Below, one piece after another: positions 26,679-35,164 of a DNA stretch of 64,000 bases. The position numbers and the translations under genes were made by a program. A model generated the notes under the pieces. The model searched no databases, was not told the origin of the DNA, and was given only the letters and a program-made list of their open reading frames with translations. Every line of letters starts with the position of its first letter. Positions within the stretch are counted from its first letter, which is position 1. The DNA comes from Flagellimonas aequoris (GTDB taxonomy: Bacteria; Bacteroidota; Bacteroidia; Flavobacteriales; Flavobacteriaceae), in contig NZ_QXFJ01000010.1 in assembly GCF_003584165.1 (NCBI RefSeq), forward strand, positions 59,418-123,417, read 5' to 3'.

Positions 26679-27931
26679 TTGGAATCGATTTCTAACTGAA
26701 AGACTTTTTGAATCAGTTCCAAGCTATCCTCGGTATCCACCTCCGAACTTTTTAAATGGTTGGCAAATTGCTTGGTAATTTTTTGGATGATCCGCTCCGA
26801 GATCATTTCAGCCTGATCTTGGTTAAAATCGTTGATCTTTTTGGAATGAAAGTCGATTTCCTCGGCCTTCATGGTATTGAGTTTTTCCTTGAGCGCATTG
26901 ATGACCGGGGCAAATTTTCTGGTTTCTAGCCATTTCAGAAAGTCTTTCTTTACTTTTTCAATAATGGCCTCCGCCTTGGGTACATATTCCTTTCGTTTGG
27001 CCAAGGTATCATCAGTAATTTGGGAAAGCTGGTCCAGATGCACCAAAGAAACGTTCTCCAGTTCCTGTACATCGTCCGAAACATTTTTGGGAACGGAAAG
27101 ATCTAAGATCAACAACGGTTTTTTAGGATAGATCAGTGCTTTGGACACGGTGGGCAATTGTGCTCCCGTGGCCACAACCAAGATGTCCGCCTTTCGGATT
27201 TCGGTCTGAAGGTCGCCATAATCCTTAACCGTCAAATGAAATTTTCCAGCAATGTCCTCAGCCTTTTCCCGCGTACGGTTGATTAGGGTAATATGGGAAT
27301 TGTTGGAGTGCTTGATCAGATTCTCGCAGGTATTCCTTCCAATTTTGCCTGTTCCGAACAAAAGGATGTTCTTTTCGGAAATATCGGGAACGTTGTCCAA
27401 AATATACTTTACAGAGGCAAATGCCACCGATGTAGCTCCTGAAGAAAGCTCAGTTTCCGTTTTGATGCGTTTACTCGCCTGAATCACAGAATTGCACAAA
27501 CGCTCCAAGAATGGGTTGGCCATATCTTGCTTTTTGGCACGGTAAAAACCTTGTTTTATTTGGCTGATGATTTCAAAGTCACCTAAAATCTGGCTATCGA
27601 GACCCGTGCCCACTTTGAACATATGGGAAATGGCATCATGGTTTTTGTAGACATAGGCCACTTCCTGGAATTCTTCCACGGTTCCTTGGGTCTGGTCACA
27701 AAGCAGTTTGATGAGTTGGTAAGGGTGTTGGGCAAAACCGTACAGTTCTGTCCGGTTGCAGGTAGATATAGCCAAAAGGCCATCAATCTCCATTTCTTTT
27801 GCCTTGGCCAGGATTTGGTCAATAGCAGGAACATCCAGACTGAACTTTCCTCTCACCTCTGCATCTGCCTTCTTGTAACTCAACCCGACGGCGTAGAAGG
27901 AATTATGTTTTGAAATATGGTAGTTCCTCAT
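26675..27931 (-). CDS. hemA: Glutamyl-tRNA reductase HemA
   Basis: Reduces glutamyl-tRNA to glutamate-1-semialdehyde with NADPH, the first committed and usually regulated step of heme synthesis by the C5 route. 418 residues. The nucleophilic cysteine lies in 'AISTCNRTELYGF', followed by 'GLDSQILGDFEIISQI', the NADPH fold 'ILLFGTGKIGRNTCENL' and the C-terminal helical dimerisation domain. It is the first gene of a 12-gene minus-strand series. The 209-base divergent region shared with the AraC-type regulator is the natural control point. hemL is not in this window. Confidence 0.97.
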   Translation of the reverse strand: MRNYHISKHNSFYAVGLSYKKADAEVRGKFSLDVPAIDQILAKAKEMEIDGLLAISTCNRTELYGFAQHPYQLIKLLCDQTQGTVEEFQEVAYVYKNHDAISHMFKVGTGLDSQILGDFEIISQIKQGFYRAKKQDMANPFLERLCNSVIQASKRIKTETELSSGATSVAFASVKYILDNVPDISEKNILLFGTGKIGRNTCENLIKHSNNSHITLINRTREKAEDIAGKFHLTVKDYGDLQTEIRKADILVVATGAQLPTVSKALIYPKKPLLILDLSVPKNVSDDVQELENVSLVHLDQLSQITDDTLAKRKEYVPKAEAIIEKVKKDFLKWLETRKFAPVINALKEKLNTMKAEEIDFHSKKINDFNQDQAEMISERIIQKITKQFANHLKSSEVDTEDSLELIQKVFQLEIDSK

Positions 27932-28086
27932 AAAGGATAAAATCGCAACACAAAATTAACAGTGTTGTTCGTCATAAAATAACGCTAGCGGAACTATACA
28001 GAGTTTGTGGACATATTCAAGGTTTAAATTTTACTTAAAATCTGCTAATGCATTGATTTTATTGATAAATTTGATAAAATGTAATC

Positions 28087-28109
28087 TAATTTAGAGTCGT
28101 TCTAAATTA
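28087..28109. promoter_or_regulatory. Perfect 9-bp palindrome, candidate operator between hemA and AraC gene
   Basis: TAATTTAGA (28087-28095) and TCTAAATTA (28101-28109) are perfect inverted copies around GTCGT. It lies 31 bases before the regulator's ATG. The symmetry and place fit a dimeric repressor site, for example an iron- or heme-responsive one or autoregulation by the AraC protein. A TAnnTTTG-like box (TAAATTTG, 28066-28073) lies just upstream. Confidence 0.5.
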
Positions 28110-28140
28110 AAGGTTTTGAAAATCGATACAAAGAATCCAT

Positions 28141-29019
28141 ATGAAAAATATCGCTGAAGGTTCCTATGATGAAATTTTCGTGGAAGATGGGATTTTTATC
28201 CTTAAAATCCAGAACGATACCAAAGAACCAAAGGTTATTACGAGGGACATTGACAGTTCCTACATCCAGTTCCATTTTTGCTTGAAGGGCCGTTCACGGT
28301 TCAATTTTAATGAAGGGAGCTACTATTTGGAAGTGAACGAGGAAAACTCCCTGTTACTGTACAATACCCAAAAGGACCTTCCACTGGATCTGGTGGTTTC
28401 GCCTAATTCGTGGTTATTATCGGTGGTGATGACGATTAGGAAATTCCACTCATTGTTTTCCGATGAGGCAGATTATATTCCTTTTTTGAGCGAGGATAAC
28501 AAGGAAAAAAAATATTATTCCCAAGAAATGGTGTCACCGGCCATTGCTGTGGTCTTGAGCCAACTGATGAACTACAACCTTCACCCATCCATCAAAAAAT
28601 TGTATTTAAAGGGAAAGGTGTTCGAGTTGATTTCCCTCTATTTCAACAAAACAGAGGATGCCGATTTGGAGCAATGTCCCTATCTGGCCGATGAGGACAA
28701 TGTACGCCGCATTAAAATGGCCAAGGAAATCATCATTTCACGTATGGCTGAACCACCTACTCTGGCCGAACTTTCAGAAGAAGTAGGACTTGGTCTAAAA
28801 AGATTGAAGGAAGGGTTCAAACAGATTTATGGAGATTCCGTTTATGGCTTTTTGTTTGATTATAAGATGGAATATGCCCGCAAAATGTTGGAATCCGGTA
28901 AGCACAACGTGAACGAAGTAGGCCTGAAAGTGGGATATAGTACCGCCAGCCATTTTATTGCCTCGTTCAAAAAGAAGTTCGGAACCACGCCTAAAAAATA
29001 TGTAACTTCAAACGTGTAA
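28141..29019 (+). CDS. AraC-family transcriptional regulator
   Basis: 292-residue regulator with a variable N-terminal sensing half and a C-terminal AraC/XylS double helix-turn-helix (about 190-290; 'PTLAELSEEVGLGLKRLKEG', then 'VNEVGLKVGYSTASHFIASF' and 'KKFGTTPKKY'). The N-terminal part has cupin-like strands ('YIQFHFCLKGRSRFNF'). It is divergent from hemA with 209 bases between; the two are commonly paired in Flavobacteria. It probably controls heme genes and itself, but its effector is unknown. The ThuA gene follows after nine bases and may share its transcript. Confidence 0.9.
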   Translation: MKNIAEGSYDEIFVEDGIFILKIQNDTKEPKVITRDIDSSYIQFHFCLKGRSRFNFNEGSYYLEVNEENSLLLYNTQKDLPLDLVVSPNSWLLSVVMTIRKFHSLFSDEADYIPFLSEDNKEKKYYSQEMVSPAIAVVLSQLMNYNLHPSIKKLYLKGKVFELISLYFNKTEDADLEQCPYLADEDNVRRIKMAKEIIISRMAEPPTLAELSEEVGLGLKRLKEGFKQIYGDSVYGFLFDYKMEYARKMLESGKHNVNEVGLKVGYSTASHFIASFKKKFGTTPKKYVTSNV

Positions 29020-29028
29020 AAAAGTATC

Positions 29029-29778
29029 ATGAAACAAATTGTATTCGTCCTATTGGGTTTGGCACTGATGACCCAAGTTTCGGCACAGGATGATCCATCG
29101 ACTGAAAGCAAAGAAGTCAAAATGCCCGAATTGGTCCTCGTCTTTACCAAAACAGCTGGTTTTAGGCATCAATCCATAGAAAAAGGAGTACAGACCTTTC
29201 GCGAGTTGGGCAGGAAAAATGGTTTTATTGCCTTGCAAACAGAAAGTGGGGAAGACTTTACCTCACAGAACCTGAAAAACTACAAGCTGATCGTTTTCTT
29301 GAACACGACCATGGATGTGCTGAACGATGCCCAACAAAAGGCCTTTGAATCCTACATCAAAAATGGAGGAAGTTATTTGGGTGTACATGCCGCTTCCGAT
29401 ACCGAATACGATTGGCCCTGGTATGGCAAGTTGGTGGGAGGTTATTTTGTGAGCCATCCAGAACAACAAAAGGCCAAAATTGATGTGCTGGACAAAACCC
29501 ATCCGTCCACGGCACATTTACAAGATGTTTGGATGCATTTTGATGAATGGTACAATTTTAAGGATCTTAACCCTAATGTGCATGTACTTTTAAAGTTGGA
29601 TGAAACCAGTTATAAAGGTGGTATCAATGGGGATAACCACCCCATTGCTTGGTACCACGAATATGACGGGGGCAGGGTTTTTTACACGGGTTTGGGCCAT
29701 ACCGAAGCTTCTTACGATGAACCCGAATTTCGTCAACACCTTTTGGGTGCCATTGAATGGTGTTTAAAACGAAAGTAG
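29029..29778 (+). CDS. Secreted ThuA domain protein
   Basis: Exported 249-residue protein with a signal peptide ('MKQIVFVLLGLALMTQVSAQ') and a ThuA-like class I glutamine amidotransferase fold: 'FTKTAGFRHQSIEKGVQTF', 'GGSYLGVHAASDTEYDWPWY', 'HPIAWYHEYDGGRVFYTGLGH'. ThuA proteins act in trehalose/3-keto-sugar use, and Bacteroidota have many secreted forms of unclear activity. It lies nine bases after the AraC gene. Its 3' end overlaps the convergent DUF1460 gene by 15 bases. Confidence 0.92.
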   Translation: MKQIVFVLLGLALMTQVSAQDDPSTESKEVKMPELVLVFTKTAGFRHQSIEKGVQTFRELGRKNGFIALQTESGEDFTSQNLKNYKLIVFLNTTMDVLNDAQQKAFESYIKNGGSYLGVHAASDTEYDWPWYGKLVGGYFVSHPEQQKAKIDVLDKTHPSTAHLQDVWMHFDEWYNFKDLNPNVHVLLKLDETSYKGGINGDNHPIAWYHEYDGGRVFYTGLGHTEASYDEPEFRQHLLGAIEWCLKRK

Positions 29779-30630
29779 AGTGGGCCTTGCCACAATGATC
29801 CCAATATTGCTTTTGATGTTCTTGAGGTAATCTGCCAAAGGCAGTTCACTGATTTCCACTTCTCCATTTTTACTGGAGGCATGAAGCAGATGTAACCTGC
29901 CATCGGGTTGATGGATGGCAATTCCGGTATGGGTCACATCCAACCCTTTGATGGAGGTGGCCAAAGCAATAATGTCTCCAGAATGGATAAGTTGTTCCTT
30001 GCCTGCAATCTGGTCTTGGGGCAGATAGCACAATGTTTCTTTCGCCAGTTCCTGTTCAACGTGTTGCATGGCCTGAAAGTTTTCATCACTGGCCAAAAAC
30101 GGGTACAGGTTTCGGTGCGTTCCCATAAAATCGATGGATTTTTCCAATTGTACACCCCCTATTTCCGCCGTGATGTCTTTGACCAATCCCTTCTTTTCGT
30201 TGTTGCGGATCCATTCCGTAAAATAGTGTAAACGTGAAGGATACCCATTCATATCCCCATTTCTATACCGGATGGTTTCTAAATTTTTAGCAAAAGTCTC
30301 AAAATCCGATTCGTTGTTTTTCAACATGAGGCTGAAGGCCATGATATTTTCAACAAAAGTGGTGCAGTCCAGACCGCTGAGGTTCACCACCAGGGTTTCG
30401 GTATCCCCAATTTTGAGTGTTTTTTCAACGTAAGGAGTACCCAAAAAAGATTTTCCCACGGTTGTGATGGTATCGCCCAAACTAGCAGCATGGGTTTTTT
30501 CCAAAGTTGCCATTTTCGACTCGAAAAGGGGTTTGTCCTTCGGGGAACAAGTAATTTGTTGGGCGTTTACAAAGCTTCCCAAAAACAGGAGAAGCATTGC
30601 AATTTTATGAGTCGATTTCATCTTTTTCAT
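29764..30630 (-). CDS. DUF1460 family, N-acetylmuramoyl-L-alanine amidase-like protein
   Basis: Secreted NlpC/P60-related cysteine hydrolase of the DUF1460 family, probably a peptidoglycan amidase or endopeptidase. 288 residues with a signal peptide ('HKIAMLLLFLGSFVNAQ'). The likely catalytic cysteine is in 'NLSGLDCTTFVENIMAF', and a His follows in 'GLDVTHTGIAIHQPDGRLH' together with 'LLHASS'. Two possible ATGs (30630, 30621). The start lies inside the end of the MscS gene (26-base overlap), suggesting coupling. Confidence 0.88.
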   Translation of the reverse strand: MKKMKSTHKIAMLLLFLGSFVNAQQITCSPKDKPLFESKMATLEKTHAASLGDTITTVGKSFLGTPYVEKTLKIGDTETLVVNLSGLDCTTFVENIMAFSLMLKNNESDFETFAKNLETIRYRNGDMNGYPSRLHYFTEWIRNNEKKGLVKDITAEIGGVQLEKSIDFMGTHRNLYPFLASDENFQAMQHVEQELAKETLCYLPQDQIAGKEQLIHSGDIIALATSIKGLDVTHTGIAIHQPDGRLHLLHASSKNGEVEISELPLADYLKNIKSNIGIIVARPTLLSF

Positions 30631-31675
30631 TTTGTTGGATCATTACCCTTGTTCTGGCAATGCTCTCCGGATAATTTTCCTGTACATAAACAATCAGTTT
30701 TTCGCGAACCAGCACCCGAAGGTCCCAAGCCGTGGGTGAGTCCTTGGCACTCATCAAGGCACGCACCTCCACATGGTTGGGTTTGGAATCGGTTACTTGT
30801 AAAACGTTCACCTTGCCATCCCAAAGATCGGTGTTTTTCAATATCCGGGTCAATTCTTCCCGAAGTTTATCAAACGGAACATTGTAATCCACGTACAAAA
30901 ACACGGTACCCAAGATATCGGCAGAAGTCTTGGTCCAATTCTGGAAGGGTTTATCAATAAAATAGGGCGTAGGCACGATCAATCGCCGTTTGTCCCAAAT
31001 GGCCACCACTACATAGGTCAGGGTAATTTCCTCAATACGGCCCCATTCACCTTCCACAATGACCACATCGTCCAATTTAATGGGCTGTGCAATGGCAATT
31101 TGGATGCCTGCCAAAATGGTCCCAATGAATTTTTGGGCCGAAAAACCAATGATGATTCCCGCTACACCAGCAGAGGCAAAGACACTCAGCCCCAATTCAC
31201 GGATTTCGGGAAAGCTCATCAGCGCAAAACCAACGGCCAAAAGGATGATGATGAAAATGAAAATCCGCTCCAAAATGGTAAACTGTGTATAGACTTTTCG
31301 GGCCTTCAGGTTGTCCGCCACCCCCACATCATAATTTCGGATCACAATTTGTTTAACGATTTTCAGCAGGGCGATCATTACCCAACTCATCGCAAAAATG
31401 AACAACAAGGTACTCGTCTTTCGGAACCAAAACCCTGCTTCTTCCAGATTTAGAACAACACGAAGTGCTTTCATCCTAAGGAGAACGGAAAGGAAAATCA
31501 ACACCAAAGGTGTTGCCAGTTTTCTAAAGGAACCCGTAGGTAAAAGGTATCTCGGACTTTTACCCATTCGTTTCATCACCACGGAGGTGCCCCAATATAG
31601 CGACACCAAAACGAGTAGGGCAATGCCCAAGTAAATCAGGGATTCTTTGGAAACTTGTTCTTGAAAAGACTCCAT
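30605..31675 (-). CDS. Mechanosensitive ion channel, MscS family
   Basis: Inner-membrane channel that releases solutes on osmotic downshock. Four hydrophobic segments lie in the first 200 residues, followed by the pore helix and beta domain of MscS ('LSVFASAGVAGIIIGFSAQ', 'IANPQPIKLDD'-like 'IAQPIKLDDVVIVEGEWG', 'RIEEITLTYVVV'). I use the ATG at 31675; a GTG two codons upstream is also possible. 356 residues. Its end overlaps the DUF1460 gene. It is divergent from hemH. Confidence 0.9.
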   Translation of the reverse strand: MESFQEQVSKESLIYLGIALLVLVSLYWGTSVVMKRMGKSPRYLLPTGSFRKLATPLVLIFLSVLLRMKALRVVLNLEEAGFWFRKTSTLLFIFAMSWVMIALLKIVKQIVIRNYDVGVADNLKARKVYTQFTILERIFIFIIILLAVGFALMSFPEIRELGLSVFASAGVAGIIIGFSAQKFIGTILAGIQIAIAQPIKLDDVVIVEGEWGRIEEITLTYVVVAIWDKRRLIVPTPYFIDKPFQNWTKTSADILGTVFLYVDYNVPFDKLREELTRILKNTDLWDGKVNVLQVTDSKPNHVEVRALMSAKDSPTAWDLRVLVREKLIVYVQENYPESIARTRVMIQQNEKDEIDS

Positions 31676-31790
31676 ATCCACAAAAATAGGGAGAAATGTC
31701 CACAGATACAGGCTTCAACAAAATCGAGATTCATTATTTCATCATAAGAAAGTATTTTGATGTGCCAACGGCAAAGTCGGCCCCGTGTAT

Positions 31791-31798
31791 TATTTTTG
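31791..31798 (+). promoter_or_regulatory. Candidate -7 box (TAnnTTTG) for hemH
   Basis: TATTTTTG fits the Bacteroidota -7 consensus and lies 19 bases before the GTG at 31818. A TTG exists upstream (31757-31759) but at a poor distance, so support is weak. Confidence 0.3.
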
Positions 31799-31817
31799 CT
31801 GCTCAAAATAGAAAGCC

Positions 31818-32864
31818 GTGCAAAAAGGAGTTTTATTGGTCAACTTGGGTTCGCCCGACAGCCCCACTGCAAAAGATGTAAAACCGTACTTGGATGAATT
31901 TTTGATGGACGAGCGCGTCATCGATGTGAATCCGGTTTTAAGGAACATCATCGTTAGGGGGATTATCCTGAACACTCGTCCGAAGCGTTCCGCTGAGGCC
32001 TATTCCAAAATATGGTGGGATGAAGGATCTCCTTTGATAGTAATTTCAAAACGGTTTGCGGAAAAAGTGCAAAAGCGCACCCAATTGCCCATCGCGCTGG
32101 GAATGCGTTATGGTTCCATGTCCATTAAGGAAGGGTTACAGGAACTGAAGGAAAAAGGGGTGGATGAAGTGTTTTTGGTGCCTTTGTACCCGCATTACGC
32201 CATGTCGTCCTACGAAACGGTGGTGGTAAAGACTATGGACGTTCAGGCCGAATTTTTCCCTGAGATGCAAATGACCACCCTGCCTGCTTTTTACAGTAAT
32301 CCGGATTTTGTGAAGATTTTGTCCCAAAGCATAGCCGAAGGGTTGAAGGATTTTGATTACGATCACATCCTATTTTCGTATCACGGGATCCCGGAACGCC
32401 ATATTAAAAAGTCTGACCCAACCAAGTCGCACTGCAAATTGGATGGCAAATGCTGCCAAACCAATTCCGTAGCCCATCATACCTGTTACAAGCACCAATG
32501 CTTGGATACTACAGAACTGGTCAAGAAAGAATTGGGACTTCCCGAAGAGAAAGTGAGTACTTCCTTTCAATCCCGATTGGGGAGCGACCCATGGCTGCAA
32601 CCCTTTACCGACAAGGAATTTGAACGCTTGGCCCAGGAAGGTATCAAGAAACTGGCGGTCATCACTCCGGCCTTTGTGAGTGACTGTTTGGAAACCTTGG
32701 AAGAGATTGCCATGGAAGGTAAGCACCAGTTCCAAGAAGCAGGGGGAGGGGATTACATTCACATTTCCTGTTTGAACGACCGTGACGATTGGGCCGAATT
32801 GATGGCCGAATGGATCAACACTTGGGAAAAAAGTGGTGTGTTGCCCGAATATCACATTCAATAA
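31818..32864 (+). CDS. hemH: Ferrochelatase HemH
   Basis: Inserts Fe2+ into protoporphyrin IX to give heme. 348 residues from a GTG start, forced by an in-frame TAG three codons before. Seen: 'KGVLLVNLGSPDSPTAKDVK', 'YDHILFSYHGIPERHIKKSD' with the catalytic His, and 'FVSDCLETLEEIAMEG' with the conserved Glu. A cysteine cluster ('CKLDGKCCQ', 'HTCYKHQC') is present, as in ferrochelatases reported to bind [2Fe-2S], though the ligands cannot be proved here. It starts a plus-strand group with DUF3050. Confidence 0.96.
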   Translation: MQKGVLLVNLGSPDSPTAKDVKPYLDEFLMDERVIDVNPVLRNIIVRGIILNTRPKRSAEAYSKIWWDEGSPLIVISKRFAEKVQKRTQLPIALGMRYGSMSIKEGLQELKEKGVDEVFLVPLYPHYAMSSYETVVVKTMDVQAEFFPEMQMTTLPAFYSNPDFVKILSQSIAEGLKDFDYDHILFSYHGIPERHIKKSDPTKSHCKLDGKCCQTNSVAHHTCYKHQCLDTTELVKKELGLPEEKVSTSFQSRLGSDPWLQPFTDKEFERLAQEGIKKLAVITPAFVSDCLETLEEIAMEGKHQFQEAGGGDYIHISCLNDRDDWAELMAEWINTWEKSGVLPEYHIQ

Positions 32865-32887
32865 TACCGGAAAAAGAAAATTGCTTT

Positions 32888-33679
32888 ATGAAAATGGAAC
32901 ACTTGGAGCATCACCTGCAAGGGGTACGCGACCAACTCAAAAATCACCCCCTATATGCCCAATTGGAATCGGTGGAGGACATCAAGATTTTTATGGAAAG
33001 CCATGTGTACGCCGTTTGGGATTTCATGTCCTTATTGAAAGCGTTACAGCAACAGCTGACCTGTACTTCCCTTCCTTGGAAACCAGCTTCTGATGCTTCC
33101 GTGGCCCGATTCATCAACGAAATTGTGTTGGAGGAGGAAAGTGATTTCAACGAGTTGGGTGAGACCAAAAGCCATTTTGAAATGTACTTGGATGCCATGA
33201 AAGAAGTGGAAGCTGATACATCCAAAGTGTTACAGGTCATCTCCACGTTTACCAATTTGGAACACATATCCCACCAAATTGAAAACACGGATTTGGACCA
33301 AGCCGAGAAAGATTTTTTGCAATTCACTTTTGAGGCTATCAATACCCAACAACCCCATATCATTGCTGCCGCCTTTACCTTTGGAAGGGAAGACCTGATT
33401 CCGGATATGTTTTTGGGCATCATTGAGCAATCCGGAGAAAATGGCCCAAGCAAATACGCCAAACTTTCCTATTACCTGAAAAGGCATATTGAATTGGACG
33501 GTGATGAACACGGCCCCTTGGCTGTTAAAATGATCAAGGCCTTGTGCGGTTCCGATGAGCAGAAATGGGAAGATGTTTTTACCTACAGCAGAAGGGCCTT
33601 GGAACGCAGAATAGGACTTTGGGACAGCATTGCCAAAAAACTCACCGAGAACAAGGATAATTTGGTGGATGCGTTGTAG
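32888..33679 (+). CDS. DUF3050 family protein (heme-oxygenase-like fold suspected)
   Basis: 263-residue all-helical protein of the DUF3050 family, function unknown. The ATG at 32888 follows the hemH stop by 23 bases; an upstream extension would overlap hemH and is rejected. Seen: 'HVYAVWDFMSLLKALQQQL', 'ESDFNELGETKSHFEMYLDA', 'FTFGREDLIPDMF' and 'KRHIELDGDEHGPLA', with spaced His and Glu residues on helices. As I recall, this family belongs to the heme-oxygenase-like superfamily; adjacency to hemH makes a heme or iron link attractive but unproven. Confidence 0.85.
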   Translation: MKMEHLEHHLQGVRDQLKNHPLYAQLESVEDIKIFMESHVYAVWDFMSLLKALQQQLTCTSLPWKPASDASVARFINEIVLEEESDFNELGETKSHFEMYLDAMKEVEADTSKVLQVISTFTNLEHISHQIENTDLDQAEKDFLQFTFEAINTQQPHIIAAAFTFGREDLIPDMFLGIIEQSGENGPSKYAKLSYYLKRHIELDGDEHGPLAVKMIKALCGSDEQKWEDVFTYSRRALERRIGLWDSIAKKLTENKDNLVDAL

Positions 33680-33735
33680 ATTTGAGGGAACCATTCAGTT
33701 CACGTTAGACTTACACCAAAAGAACAATCCTTGGC

Positions 33736-35112
33736 ATGGCCAAAGTTACCTCTGAAGAACTCGGGAAGGAACCCATCGGAAAATTATTGATCAAACAGGC
33801 CGTTCCTGCATCCATTGGTATTTTGGTGATGTCGTTGAACGTACTGGTCGATTCCATTTTTGTGGGTAATTGGATAGGTTCCATTGCCATTGCCGCCATC
33901 AATGTGGTATTGCCTGTTTCCTTTTTTATTGCTGCGTTGGGGATGGCCATCGGTATTGGGGGTTCCAGTATCATTTCCCGTGCCTTGGGTGCCAACAATC
34001 ACGAAAAAGCCCTAAAAACCTTCGGAAACCAGATTACACTTACCCTTTTGGTCACGGTGACCATGGTGGCACTCGGACTGTATTATGTGGACAACCTGAT
34101 TCCCGCATTCGGAGGGAAAGGTTCCATTTTTGAGCCCGCTAAAATCTACTATACCATCATTTTGTACGGAGTGCCCTTTTTGGCCCTTTGTATGATGGGA
34201 AACACCGTGATCCGTGCCGAAGGGAAACCCAAGTTTGCCATGATCGCCATGATTATTCCATCTGTGGGCAACTTGTTGATGGATTATGTATTCATCTACA
34301 TATTTGATTGGGGAATGGAAGGTGCCGCATGGGCCACTACGGTGGGCTACTTATTATGTTTTGGCTACATTCTTTACTTCTTTCTGTCTAAAAATTCGGA
34401 ATTGAAGATCAGCCTGTCCCATTTTGGGTTGGACCCGGCAATACTTCGTGAGATCAGTTCTTTGGGTTTCGTGACCCTTGCAAGACAGGCGGTCACCAGT
34501 ATCACCTACCTGCTCATGAACAATATATTGTTCAATTTGGGTGGGGAACCTATGGTGGCGGTCTACGCCATTATCGGGCGTATGTTGATGTTTGCTTTAT
34601 TCCCCGTTTTTGGGGTTACACAGGGATTTTTGCCCATTGCGGGGTATAACTATGGTGCTGCCTATTATGACCGTGTCAAGGAATCCATATATACGGCAAT
34701 CAAGTATGCCGCTTTGGTAGCGACGTTGGTTTTTGTGGTGTTGATGATTTTTCCAGGGGAGTTTGCTGCCCTATTCTTGAGTAATCGACCTGGACTGTCT
34801 CCGGAAGAATTGGCCACTAACCAATTTGTTTTGCAACATACTCCATTTGCCATGCGATTGGTTTTCGCAGCCACGCCCATCATTGCCCTTCAATTGATTG
34901 GGGCAGCTTATTTTCAAGCGGTGGGGAAAGCCATTCCAGCCTTATTGCTGACCTTGACTCGTCAAGGTTTTTTCTTTATTCCGTTGATTTTGCTATTGCC
35001 CAAGTTTTTGCAAGAAACAGGGGTATGGCTTTCGTTTCCCATTGCAGATGTGTTGGCCACGGTGGTCACGGGCATTTATTTGGGAAAAGAAATCAAGAAG
35101 GAATTGACCTAA
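33736..35112 (+). CDS. MATE family efflux transporter
   Basis: Inner-membrane multidrug/organic-compound antiporter (Na+ or H+ driven) with about 12 membrane segments in 458 residues. Typical MATE segments are 'LIKQAVPASIGILVMSLNVLV', 'GSSIISRALGANNHEKALKTFG', 'GNTVIRAEGKPKFAM' and 'GFLPIAGYNYGA'. It lies 56 bases after the DUF3050 gene. The substrate cannot be predicted. Confidence 0.92.
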   Translation: MAKVTSEELGKEPIGKLLIKQAVPASIGILVMSLNVLVDSIFVGNWIGSIAIAAINVVLPVSFFIAALGMAIGIGGSSIISRALGANNHEKALKTFGNQITLTLLVTVTMVALGLYYVDNLIPAFGGKGSIFEPAKIYYTIILYGVPFLALCMMGNTVIRAEGKPKFAMIAMIIPSVGNLLMDYVFIYIFDWGMEGAAWATTVGYLLCFGYILYFFLSKNSELKISLSHFGLDPAILREISSLGFVTLARQAVTSITYLLMNNILFNLGGEPMVAVYAIIGRMLMFALFPVFGVTQGFLPIAGYNYGAAYYDRVKESIYTAIKYAALVATLVFVVLMIFPGEFAALFLSNRPGLSPEELATNQFVLQHTPFAMRLVFAATPIIALQLIGAAYFQAVGKAIPALLLTLTRQGFFFIPLILLLPKFLQETGVWLSFPIADVLATVVTGIYLGKEIKKELT

Positions 35113-35164
35113 TGGGATGGCATCCACAAAGAATGTGTAATTTGGAGGTCGTAACGTAACAACC

